Part shown: positions 9,387-18,319 of the stretch, piece by piece
Position numbering within the stretch: position 1 is the stretch's first letter
How the letters are laid out: each line of letters opens with the position of its first letter
Source: Isohypsibius dastychi
Lineage: Eukaryota; Tardigrada; Eutardigrada; Parachela; Isohypsibiidae
Direction: 5' to 3'
Length of the DNA: 22,642 bases
Assembly (NCBI GenBank): GCA_034696485.1
Contig: JAQIWT010000354.1
Span: forward strand, 1 to 22,642
Translations under genes and position numbers: made by a program
The notes under the pieces: model-generated
The model's database searches: none
Told to the model about the DNA's origin: nothing
The model's input: the letters and a program-made list of their open reading frames with translations, nothing else

Positions 9387-10566
9387 CTCTAAGGCCGAAA
9401 CGAAATCCTGGCCACGTGACGCGAGAAAAGGTAGGAAAACTTCATGTTTTTTGTGAGACAGTATGGTAGTAAAACTCTTCACAGGTGCCGCCGAACAAGT
9501 GAAATCAAGAGGTCCGCCGCACTTGGCAGTTTCGCCGGAAGTTGCGACATCCAGACGTGTGAAAGGTAAACCATATTATGAAAATTTATCCGACTGCATG
9601 AGGAGAAACCTTTTCTAGCTGGTCCGTCTCACGAACGCTCTCCTCCGTTCCGCTATGATGCTGTCGGGAAAACGTCTTCCCAAAAAATCGGGAGACGTAG
9701 TCCAACTTGTAAGGTTTTTTTTCATCACTGAAAAATTCTCGCTTTATTTTTTAAAATCTTACAGCGTCTGCTTCTGGATCAAAGACAATTGTTCGCGAAG
9801 AGAATAATCCTGTTGGTAAGCATCGTTGAAGCTGTCGTCAGCGCAGTCTGAACTGCAGGTTTTACAGGTGAACGACTGGAGATGATTCGTCAGCTCAACC
9901 GCGATATCACGTCTGCTGGTGTTGGGAAAATCAAACTCTTCCCTGCTTCTCGGATTTCCGTGTCAGAGGTCAAATTGAATAACTTCAAGCGCAACTGGCA
10001 TCTTTTGAAGCCGATGATCGATACAATGGATTTGATTATGGTGTTGATCGGGTCGGAGGAGAAGAGCAGAATGCTGTTCACCGGAGATAACATGGGATTG
10101 CAGAAGGTACTGGGAAGAGATAACGTCCGAGAAGTTATTGGTAAGTGACGCTGACGACAGTGCTGAATTGACAAAAATCTCCATTTACATATTGTAGAAT
10201 TTATCAACTGTTATCATCCTGGAATCACCGGCCGGAATGTGGCCGCCGTAATGGAGCCTGATGTCTATCAAGCGTTCAGCAAGAAGATCAGCCACTTGCG
10301 AAGGAGCAGCTGTGTTATTGACGAAATCGACTTGGAGCAGGAAGAAGACTGCATGTCAATGGGCAAGCCGGATTTTGACGAGGAATAACGTTTTTGTGAG
10401 TGACCTTTCCGTAATCAATGTTTACGTTGCATTTTTCCAGCTGTTGTCAGTTCCATTGTTTTTCTAGTTTATTACTATTTTAGTGCGATGATTGCTCCAT
10501 TTTTGTCTGGTTTTATGCCTGGTTCTGCTCCTTGTTATATCTCTTCAAGCTCCAGAAAAATGTCCA

Positions 10567-10572
10567 AATAAA
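10567..10572 (+). terminator. Candidate polyadenylation signal AATAAA of the BEN-like gene
   Basis: An AATAAA lies about 180 nt past the TAA stop at 10386-10388 and 31 nt before the start of the adenain-like frame. It is the first full signal downstream of the gene. Confidence 0.4.
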
Positions 10573-10602
10573 CTCGAAAAGGTACATTAATGTTCGTATG
10601 TA

Positions 10603-10990
10603 ATGGCGAGCTGGCAAACTTCGAAACGACTGACTAAATTCCTACCCAAATTAGCTCGACATTTTGACCGGGGTAAAGCGTTTGCTGGAGTGTTTGCAGC
10701 TGATAACATCAAACAACCTTCAACCCTACCGGCAGGTCTTTTTGTGAGCACAGACCGCCATTTTTAACCGGGGAAACAATAAATGGGGATATTTTGACCT
10801 TGTCATGAAACAATGTGTTTTTGAAAGACCTATTAGTTTTTGATGCCACAATTCAGAATTTCTGTCGAGATAGAAGAGTGTGTTTACAAGATGTTGTCTG
10901 AAGTACATTAAGTACCGCCCGTGAGCATTTTGAGCATGTCTATTCATATGAAAACATGCAATAAACTCGTGTTTTTAACTTTTTCTCGGT
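10603..10990 (+). pseudogene. Decayed adenain-like cysteine protease of Maverick/Polinton type
   Basis: An ATG at 10603 opens a 54-codon frame with FAGVFAADNI and LPAGLFVSTD, matching the start of Polinton adenain-like proteases (a GVF-x-x-D block, then a PA-x-x-V-x-TD block). The frame stops at 10765-10767. Further family blocks can be followed downstream across stops and frame changes: an LLVFD block near 10838, an LQ block near 10884 and an STLST block near 10900, where the catalytic Gln and Cys-Gly would lie. The expected His-Trp and Cys positions are damaged, so it is inactive. In intact elements this protease matures the capsid. An adenain or Ulp1-like protease belonging to another element is the alternative. 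Confidence 0.5.
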
Positions 10991-11018
10991 CAGCTGAAGG
11001 TGATTTGGTCTCATTCGG

Positions 11019-11812
11019 CTAGGGAATTAGATCTCTGCAAGCTTTTCCGAAGGACTTGAGTCGGCTTCTGGAACTACCCCTTTCTGCATTCATTGTATCC
11101 ATGCTTGTGCCTTTGTTGCGCTCTGGGTCCAGAATCACCGGAATTCCGAAGTCCAGTGCAGATTCTGAAAATGTAGAGTGATATGAGGAATTTAAACTTT
11201 TCTGGGTCGAGAGGCTCGTTGGTGCGAAACTAGTGGAGAGTTGGAGTTCTTTTTTCCAATCATGAGAACATCTTTGTGCAACGAATGACTTTGTCGTTAG
11301 TGAGTTCCCGCAAGCAGCGATGAAGAGCTCCGTACTTGTATGCAGCGGTGATCTTTTACGCTCGATCCAGTTTCTCGTCCTACTGTTTTTTCTTCAAGAG
11401 TCCAGTCCTGCTGACGATATAAATTGGAACAGATGTCCAGTAATGAGAAGGTATCAGAAAATACAACTGATGTGTTCAGTGATTGCGCTAAACATTAAAT
11501 GAGATGCTGAGTTTCAGATCCACTTGGTTAAACCCAGAATGAAGTGATATCCCCGATCGTCACGATTTTGGCAATGCGGGCCTGAATGACTTTGTCATAG
11601 GTTTTCTCCTCGGGGATGTTTCGAATTTTGTCATCAAGATCCAGATGGTCGACCAAGTACAACCTGAACGAAGAGCAACAAATTTTGGAGAAATAATCTT
11701 CAAAAAGAAAAAAGCAAATTTTTAAGCTTTGCAAAAGCTCCTGAACTTCGTCATCGGTACTTGATAAACTGCAAGAACAGTTGGGTGAGCCTGAAAGAAT
11801 CAGAAAAATCAA
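11019..11812 (-). pseudogene. Broken multi-exon gene with a Tudor-like block
   Basis: Coding-like minus-strand pieces share consistent splice context. One follows an acceptor near 11790 (SPNCSCSLSSTDDEVQELLQ). One runs from 11663 to a TAA at 11530-11528 and ends ARIAKIVTIGDITSFWV; the codons after the stop continue PSGSE. An open stretch lies at about 11430-11200, with one internal TAA. The terminal piece, 11164-11019, ends KACRDLIP and a TAG. The FWV motif after an isoleucine/valine strand is what starts many Tudor domains, which bind methylated arginine or lysine. With only that block visible the family call is weak. At least two nonsense codons show decay. Confidence 0.35.
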
Positions 11813-12107
11813 TTACAAAATCTGAGCTGAACTAATGTTTCTTCAAATTCGCAACTTTTGTTGACCTGTGTAGGTGATGGATCGGCGCGATGAAAAGCGT
11901 GCCGGCTATCCGGAGAATTGGTGAATTGAAGTGACCACCGTAAAATGAGGGTTGTTTTCGAGACTTTATTTGTATGATAATGTGAGATGACAGACGTTTC
12001 TTCGCCAGGTCGGATGGAACACTACAGCTACAACGACGATGAGGCTGCATTATCGAAACAGCTGGCAATCCACCCCCGAAAAATTTTGGCACACAAAGTG
12101 GAACTGA

Positions 12108-12251
12108 TTGGAGATTCGAATCGCAGTCGCAGTGGCAGCCGAAGATGTCTCGGAAAATGTGGAAGATTTTACTATTCAAGACGAAAAATTTGCTGGTTCT
12201 TTGAAAAGTGAACTAGATGAACAAAATTCTGAAATATTCAATTTTAATTAA
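12108..12251 (+). CDS. Isolated acidic exon-like frame, unknown
   Basis: A 47-codon plus-strand frame is open between a TGA at 12105 and a TAA at 12249-12251. It reads as an acidic tail (VAAEDVSENVEDFTIQDEKF, then ELDEQNSEIF). It could be the last exon of a plus-strand gene whose other exons are lost. I see no clear acceptor or partner exon. Confidence 0.22.
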   Translation: MEIRIAVAVAAEDVSENVEDFTIQDEKFAGSLKSELDEQNSEIFNFN

Positions 12252-12660
12252 ACCTGCTATTCAGCTCATCCTCTGGGATTTCAGTTGTGAACGAATTGCG
12301 GAAAATAAACATCAAAACCGAAGGTCAATCCGCGTTCTCCCGCTATTTTCGTAAATGTGCATACGATATCGCTTGCAGAAAATGCGAATTTCGTGTGGGA
12401 ATCACTTCCATCATTCACTAGAACTTCTTTGATGGTAACCACCAGACTTTTAAATTGCGTGTCGGTTACAGTAGACTGCGTGTCGGATTCACCCCAGCGC
12501 TCATTAAGGGCAATATAACTGTTCATGTTTCTCGTTTGTCAAAAACACGACGATTTATTGGTCTGCGATCTGCTGATAGCCTGCCTTTGCCTTCTTGTGG
12601 TCTTCCTGTCACAGAGAAAAGGTTGCAATCAAATATCGCTAGATCGCAACATCCGTGTCT

Positions 12661-13687
12661 CTATTTTTTAAAGTGCTGTCTTCCTCCAACTTTAATTGCC
12701 GGTGCATTAACACCTATGTTCATGATGACTTTGTTGGAGAAACTAAATCCATCGGGACATTCAATCAGCTGGTCATCATGAGCGAAATATCCAGCAGTAG
12801 AATAATAGGAATAGGTGCGAGGTTGACGATCATCACATTCGGTCTTATCAACAAAGTTTGACCATGTTCCAGGAGGCGAAAGTCTAAGAGTGTTGTCGGA
12901 AACAATGGAAACAATACTTTGCCAGTTCCGCCGAAATAGTATCAGGAAGTTTGCAGAGATCGTAAAAAGTTAGCCGTGAGTACTGTCCATTAATTAAACG
13001 CGTAAACTTCAAGTTGGAATTCAGCAATAGTGAGCTTGGAAATGCTGTTCCTTCTGCGCGAGATTTAATGGCGAGTGACACGTCCTCAAATAAAATTCTG
13101 TTCTTCTCTCGGTCTTCGATGAACACACGGCATCGTGACAACGTAATCGATGAATATACAATCCAGTACTCGCAGGATTCTTTCAAAGCATAATAATGGA
13201 TTCCGACTTCAGAGAACAAGATATTTGGTCGAATTTCGGTCAACATTATTTGGTGCCAGAGGACATCCATCACATGCTTGCAGCAGTCCTCACATTTCTT
13301 CCTGCAATTCGGTTGTTCGCTTTTCTAGATCCGCAAAATTTTATATTTCTTGAAGCAAGTCAGATGTGAAAGGCGAGCCAAATTACCAGTGCATTTATTA
13401 AGCCGATCCATTCTCATTTCAGTTCAATAATAAAAGTCCTCAATCGGCGATGCGCAACGAACAGACATCATATCTACCATGACTTCCAGCACACACTTCT
13501 CCTTAATCAAAACATTGTTCCATGAGTTACAAGTTCTACGAATACAAAAACGTTTCAAAACAAAAAAATAATTGCTGTAAAACTTTAAACGATTCTGCTG
13601 CACTGAATCCGGTCGATATACGTCTAAAAATGATAGTATATGTATCAGCACCTCGACAGGGATCATCTGCATCGAAGTTGGCACCAT
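12661..13687 (-). pseudogene. F-box-type gene remnant with frameshifts
   Basis: An ATG at 13687 starts a typical F-box N-terminus (MIPVEVLIHILSFLD), followed by an AT-rich intron-like stretch and then RTCNSWNNVLIKE, the usual second half of an F-box, which docks to Skp1 in SCF ubiquitin ligases. The splice that would join them is out of phase. A long frame from about 13310 to 12884 (KKCEDCCKHVMDVLWHQIM at its start) follows after damaged sequence. It shifts by one base near 12930 into a frame containing NWQSIVSIVSDNTLRL and PPGTWSNFVDKTECDD, open to a TAG at 12663-12661. Whether F-box and C-terminal parts were one gene is inferred from strand, order and spacing. Expanded F-box families are typical of Caenorhabditis. 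Confidence 0.45.
12838..12899 (-). repeat. Direct repeat, copy 1 (inside the F-box-type remnant)
   Basis: About 61 bp match 14852-14912 with six differences. It encodes the TLRL...PGTWSNFVDKTE block on the minus strand. Confidence 0.85.
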
Positions 13688-14333
13688 ACCAAAGGAAGAA
13701 AACGAGTTGCCCGTTTAGAAAACCTCTTTAAAAAATCTACGCAGGTCATGAAGAGAACTTCTAGTGATTTAACTTGTTGCACCCTAACCCCCATCCCCTT
13801 CGGTCTCACGACACAGCTCCGTACGCTCAACAGTTTGGTTATATATCCGCAATTATAGAATTGAATTCATGAAAATGTCGCAAATCTATTATCACTATGC
13901 GGTTTCTCGAGGAATGAACCGCATGGTATTTTCTATTGAGTTTCATGTCATAGAACCAATGGTATAAAAATGGCACTAAAATTCTGCGTTTTCTGACGCT
14001 GTAAGGAGAGACTTCGAACATGTCATTTAAAAAATGACGGTGAACATCTTCGCACTTGCATTGTTTTGGCTCAGATAAGACATTGTTTTCGGTATTAGTT
14101 GACAAGACCTCTGATGATTCCCAACAAACAAACCGGTAAGAAATATTTTAGAAGACTCGAAAAGAAGCAAGTACGATGTTGAATCATTTTAATTGGATCA
14201 AATGCCGACAAAAGACCAAGTTTGTGGAAAATGAGGTGGAAAAAACGGACACGACAAAAGTAGATTATGAACCGGGAAGTAGCAGCGAATACTGCAAAAA
14301 CCTTCGGCACCAAAACGGTACTGAGAACTTGAC

Positions 14334-14588
14334 ATGAAAATATATGGGAAAGATGCTATGAGACCGCGAAATAAAAGCAACATGTTCAGAAATGAGGACG
14401 AACGGAAATCGGAGCATCCTTCTGGCCCATATCGCACTGGGGACAGCTCCGACCCAGAATTTTCGGATTCTTCTGACGAGCAGCAGCGTTGGTACCATAC
14501 CATCGAAGTGCGCATTCAGAGCAATATGCGTGAGCGCAGGGCAAGAAGATCGGAAAGGGTGAAACTTTTGAATCTTTCTGTGGAATAA
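14334..14588 (+). CDS. Small hydrophilic open frame, unknown
   Basis: An 84-codon frame with a Ser/Asp-rich acidic centre (GDSSDPEFSDSSDEQQ) followed by an Arg-rich tail (NMRERRARRSERVK). A second coding-like stretch of similar composition lies just upstream in plus orientation (about 14195-14330, FVENEVEKTDTTKVDY), possibly an earlier exon. No domain is recognised. The alternating acidic/basic make-up suggests a nuclear or nucleic-acid-associated protein, but this is no more than composition. Confidence 0.3.
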   Translation: MKIYGKDAMRPRNKSNMFRNEDERKSEHPSGPYRTGDSSDPEFSDSSDEQQRWYHTIEVRIQSNMRERRARRSERVKLLNLSVE

Positions 14589-14851
14589 ATAATGAATTCG
14601 ATCAGAATGACATCAGACTGCAAAATGATATCATGAATAAATACATGAATTTCGCAGATGTGGCACGAATGATATGATGATTTGTCATCAAAAAAATCCT
14701 CTGAGAGTTTCAAGATCTCCTGTTTTTGAGCCAAATTGCTTTCTTTGAGGACCTAAATAGCTTGGCGGAGATCAATATTTTCATCGCGAATCCAACAAAA
14801 AGAAACGTAACGACTGACCGGAGGTTAATGTTCAAAAGGTCACTCACATCT

Positions 14852-14912
14852 TTCGGTCTTATCAACAAAGTTTGACCATGTTCCAGGCATCAAAAGTCTA
14901 AGAGTATCGTCG
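14852..14912 (-). repeat. Direct repeat, copy 2 (fragment of a second paralogue)
   Basis: About 61 bp, roughly 90% identical to 12838-12899. On the minus strand it again reads DTLRL...PGTWSNFVDKTE and then diverges abruptly. A second copy of the F-box-type gene or its C-terminal exon once stood here; little else of it is readable. Confidence 0.8.
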
Positions 14913-15698
14913 TAGTTATTTGGTGAGTGTATGAATTTTCCTGAATGCCGACAGAAAAATTAGAAGTACACTCTGCAAATTCCATTCCAGCGAAGACATA
15001 TGAATTGTTTCCGCGATTTCTCGTTAACGGAGATAGATTGAATGTATATTCGACCAATCTAGTGCAACAAGTCGTTAGGGATAGAAAACAGATGCAATTT
15101 CAAAAGTTTCCAAACTGGTGACCTCTCGAGTGTAGATGTATGTAATCATTGGAACATGCAAATAAGTTAGATTCTGGACTAAGCAAGTTCATGAAGTTAA
15201 TGATGTTTTGTTTTCATCACTTTTGAAATAGCCGTTAGGGTGACACATCAAAAAGAGACAGCAATAAATATCTCTCAAAAGAAGGATAGATATTCCTGCT
15301 AACCGATGATCAGAAACACAACTTTTGCGCATAAAATACCACAAGCCAGCTCTGGACTCTCTTATGAACATGGCGTGTGAATGACCCCTTCAAACGGGCA
15401 AACGTTATCAACGATTTGAGATTCAACAATCTTCATGTCAGCACTGCAAAAAGAGCGGACCAGACGTATAGCTGTCGCACCGGCCTGATGACACGTCGAA
15501 AATACAGGAGTTGCAGAAATGACAGTGGGAAGTTGGGCGACTTTTATAATGTCTTCTACTTTGACAATTAGCTCGTCTTGTCTTTCTTAAAAGGCGTTAA
15601 ACAAAAAAAAACATTTAGCTATGTTAAGGTCGACGGGTACTTCATCGTCACTATCCAATCTTATTTTTATTAACAATGTTCATTAATTTCTTCTATAG
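14913..15698. other. No supportable gene
   Basis: Short open frames occur on both strands (for example 15189-15371 minus and 15377-15571 plus), but none shows splice context, domain pattern or coding-like composition. An A-rich run lies at 15602-15610. Confidence 0.4.
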
Positions 15699-15844
15699 AG
15701 TTAGCAAAATTTGTGCGCAAATTCAACAGCCCCAAACTCACAGGGGTTCAGGAGGAAGATTCCGATTATGGAAACGTGAATGAATCAGGGACTTTTGCCG
15801 AAGAGATGCGACGGTATTATCTGTCACTCGCCATGGTCGATTGA
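15699..15844 (+). CDS. Terminal-exon-like frame, unknown
   Basis: A good acceptor (ttcttctatag, ending at 15698) is followed by 2 + 48 codons, stop included, ending in TGA at 15842-15844. With a phase-1 join it reads LAKFVRKFNSPKL, then a Glu/Asp-rich middle and EEMRRYYLSLAMVD. Phase and acceptor are those expected of a real last exon. Upstream exons are not recognised, so the product is unknown and the gene may be a fragment. Confidence 0.35.
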
Positions 15845-16654
15845 TTCATCAGCTGGTTTGGAAACGGCTTTTGTGGACATGCCATGCCCTAGCAGCATCC
15901 ACACGATCCCAGATATAGACACCATATTCAGCTCAATCTCTACGATCATTCTGATCTATGGATCACAATTTATTACTTCGTGTCACTGATGCGTACAAGC
16001 AACATTGAACAAAAGTGATGATATTGATGTGAACACTAGCGGTGGTTTGTATAACAATACATCTTTTGATCGGTTTCTTTTTTTATGACCCATCCAGTTT
16101 GACGTAAATATTGTTCATTCTGTTCATGTAAACAGAGTGGTTCGCTCAATGACAAATTGCGGATACGATCTTTTTAGCGGTGGGAGCGCACATAGTTATT
16201 CATTTTGGAAATGCTCAAGGGTTTTATCTGCTTCATCGATAAAGTTTGAACTTCGGTTCTGTGGTCGTCTTAAAAATCAAATCGACTCGTTTGCTATTTA
16301 AATTACGTTCAAAGCGTCGTAAAATTCCTAGCGTGACAGTGGCTCACATGGTTGTGGCTGTTTTAACAGATTTTATTGGTAAACAAATTTGACAATTGAT
16401 GATAACCGTGTAAAGAATGAAGTTATTTCACGAAATGAAGCAGAAAAAAACACTAGATAAGAGAACACATGATGATTCCTTCGGTGTCTGATAGATCGAT
16501 ACGAAATCATTCTCGAGAACAATTGCTAGAAGTAAAGGTCACCTCTGCAACGAGAACAAGATTCGGAGGGTATTCAACTCGGTAGTAAGGCGGCAGTGGG
16601 AATGTGCTCGATTATGTGGTGGATGATGAACTATCCGAGGGTTTCCGGTAGAAA
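15845..16654. other. No supportable gene
   Basis: An AT-rich stretch with only short frames. No repeat of the 12-mer, RNA gene or domain pattern is visible. Confidence 0.4.
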
Positions 16655-17107
16655 TTACATAAACATTTGCTGGGCGGCGCAGTGTATGTCTGGGAGACAA
16701 ATCGGGCACCGACTACCGTGCGGTGGATGAGCTTCGCTGGTAGCGTTGATACAGTCCACGCACAAAATATGACCGCAACGACGAAGGCGCCAGGATTCCT
16801 GAATATCAGAGGTTACCCGCCGAAGAACAAATGGTTTACTTTGTCTCACGCTCAGTTGGAATGCTTTCTTATCGTGTCGATACAAATATGGCATTCGAGG
16901 TGGGGTTTGCCGTTGAATGCCTACGCTTGTGCCTATTGGAAATTCACAGTAGTTGAACAGCGGTGGTGTACCACGGCTTCTGCGCGGGAACTTGCTCACA
17001 ACATTGTGGGCTGCCGAGATGGCATCAAATTCTTGAGTCGGCGTAGTGTGGTTACCACTTAAGGCGTGACTCATGGTTATCCTCGGCAAGATGTTGATAA
17101 TCCGCAT
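16655..17107 (-). pseudogene. RING-finger remnant lacking the first cysteine pair
   Basis: The 150-codon minus frame ends with an excellent second half of a C3HC4 RING: LRRCGHILCVDCINATSE, then RCPICLPDIHC. Where the first C-x-x-C should stand (about 20 residues earlier) the frame reads RRVTSD, so one zinc site is missing. A RING without it would not fold or recruit an E2 normally, hence the pseudogene call. The N-terminal 70 residues show no pattern. Another minus frame at 17179-17397 could be an upstream part of the same gene. The RING at 1104-1249 is of a different type, so the two are not close copies. Confidence 0.45.
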
Positions 17108-17756
17108 GGATTCGGTAATTTCCCGCTTGCAATCCCTTTAACGTATCACGTTCTGCCAACGGCTGAGCATCTTGGGTGTTAGATAAATTCCGAAAGATCG
17201 CGATGGTGAATGATCGCGACCAGTTGCAAAACGAACGTTGACCTCTCGGAGTTCCTGCGCATGTGTGGCATAGGAATCATCAAATATGGAAGCGTCCCTG
17301 TCCTGGAGTTGAGGATGGATGAGCTGACTGGGTTCCGCTGTCTCACAATGTGTTCGAACAACCGAATCTTGCTTGCTGGGACTTTGTAAAACGACACTAC
17401 TTCCTGATTAAAAGCTAGTTTCCTGATGCAGTTGGAACAACGTGGTTAGTTCTTTTTCGCCTGTTAATTGCATACAAGTTGGTAAAGTTCTTGGAAGGCA
17501 TGTCGCAAATAAGGCACCGTCTTACATGACGAAGAATAAGAACATGTTTCTTCAAGAATTCATGATGATTTTGGATCTTTTGGCGAGTTGCTCCGTGAAG
17601 CTTGACAAGGAGTGGAACTGTTTTGCATGAGCCAGCAAGTATGCACGGTGTACCTCACCCAATGATCATTTGATTTGCGACGCGGATGAGTTAATCTAAC
17701 CTTCGGGAAGAATGATGACTTAAAAAAACTGTCAAAAACCCGGTTGGACTTTTCAT
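17108..17756. other. Mostly unassigned; weak minus-strand open frame
   Basis: A minus frame at 17179-17397 (VPASKIRLFEHIVRQRNP, then LPYLMIPMPHMRR) has coding-like composition but no domain and no clear splice sites. A plus frame at 17442-17630 lies in the same area and is less convincing. Nothing else is seen. Confidence 0.3.
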
Positions 17757-18165
17757 TTCCGGCCGCCGTGAACTCAACCCGCTCATTTTTGTAAGAAAAA
17801 TTCGATCCCGGGCTCTGGTCAATGGAAGAGAGTGTTTTGTGCGAAACAGGCTGGAATTTCGGCTACGGGTCTCTGCTCCGGTAGAGACTGACTTGGTAAG
17901 GGTACACGCGGAATCGATAGAAGATTCCTACGGCTTGCAAACTACGCGGACGACTGTTTTTCCATGTATGGCTATCGAAGATGGATACGAGTGACGTTGG
18001 AAAACGCTCCACCGAATCGAGGGTCATCTGATGAAATAACCCCGCGCATTTGATCGTTCGCCTTCCGGAATGAGATCCACCCTCCCGACATTTTCGCATT
18101 TTGACAGTGTGACCGGAATAAGTTCAAGTAGACCACAAGATTCAGAGTCACGCGCCTCAATCAAT
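17757..18165 (-). pseudogene. Decayed 3' part of a large unknown minus-strand gene
   Basis: Two overlapping minus frames look coding over different halves. One reads EARDSESCGLLELIPVTLSK and continues NVGRVDLIPEGERSN from about 18160 to 18040. The other reads TLDSVERFPTSLVSIFDSHT from about 18029 to 17865. The switch marks a frameshift near 18030, and stops follow in both. Strand and order suggest it belongs with the frames at 18320-20922. The family is not recognised. Confidence 0.35.
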
Positions 18166-18319
18166 TCCTCGCTCAGGCCATACTATAGAAAAACCGTAAA
18201 TATCATAATCGTCACAATTGTTCGGCAGTAGAAACAGACTCTGTTAGCTACTGAACTTCTTCAGGGTGTTATCCTATTTCGAAGGAACATGCGAATAGCC
18301 TTTATAACTTCTTCTCGGT

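Larger units (their letters stand above)
6380..10388 (+). pseudogene. 25-exon gene with BEN-like C-terminus, broken by a MITE and two lost splice donors
   Basis: Exons: 6380-6440, 6504-6751, 6811-6958, 7012-7086, 7140-7316, 7377-7460, 7518-7571, 7629-7640, 7769-7807, 7863-7904, 7952-8011, 8064-8102, 8174-8269, 8369-8446, 8504-8590, 8654-8680, 8729-8785, 8886-8930, 8991-9068, 9127-9142 plus 9387-9430, 9485-9565, 9619-9708, 9765-9815, 9868-10140, 10198-10388. The sum is 2253 nt, 751 codons, closing on TAA in frame. Every intron but one is phase 1. Exon 2 encodes a small beta-rich N-terminal module (GYLVVVYHTTCHG; VGDIVLARL), the middle is charged and low-complexity, and the last two exons resemble a BEN domain (MLFTGDNMGLQKVLGR, then INCYHPG and MEPDVYQAFSKKI), which binds DNA in other proteins. 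Breaks: the MITE in exon 20, and AT (7641) and GA (8681) where donor GT is expected. The BEN call is from pattern only. Confidence 0.65.
769..10451. repeat. Dispersed 12-bp motif GCTGACGACAGC, 17 exact and about 10 near copies
   Basis: Exact copies as GCTGACGACAGC start at 769, 1070, 1317, 2813, 2911, 4318, 5382, 7095, 7376 and 9101. Exact copies as the reverse complement GCTGTCGTCAGC start at 2013, 2511, 3728, 4927, 5797, 8398 and 9831. Copies with one mismatch start at 1277, 2056, 6321, 6762, 7737, 8029, 8749 and 10150; copies with two start at 7727 and 10440. Spacing is mostly 280-800 bp, with close pairs at 1277/1317, 2013/2056 and 7727/7737. By chance about 0.001 exact copies would be expected in this length. 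The outer tetramers GCTG/CAGC are inverted repeats around an asymmetric ACGA core, which suits binding by a protein dimer. No exact copy lies in 10452-22642. Confidence 0.95.

Noticed and set aside
9262-9456. Open frames on both strands at 9076-9482
   Set aside because: They lie in the MITE and its inverted repeats and have no coding pattern.
731-10422. Weak inverted similarity between 731-753 and 10422-10400 as possible terminal repeats
   Set aside because: Only about 16 of 23 bases agree with gaps, and a further motif copy lies outside it at 10440; not convincing as transposon ends.
769-10451. CRISPR-like array of short repeats
   Set aside because: Spacing is irregular, repeats occur in both orientations, are only 12 bp and lie within eukaryotic genes.
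371-10970. CACGA near 371 and TCGTG near 10966 as possible CACTA-type termini
   Set aside because: Similarity stops after five bases and no target duplication flanks them.
11410-11421. GCTGACGATATA, similar to the 12-mer
   Set aside because: At least three mismatches and isolated; not counted, so the motif field still ends at 10451.
11320-11502. 60-codon plus frame with a hydrophobic N-terminus, like a small secreted protein
   Set aside because: It lies opposite coding-like minus-strand sequence of the Tudor-like remnant, and the hydrophobic run is explained by antisense codons.
14472-14486. TCTGACGAGCAGC, like the 12-mer with an inserted base
   Set aside because: A single imperfect match inside a Ser/Asp/Gln-coding stretch; expected by chance in such sequence.
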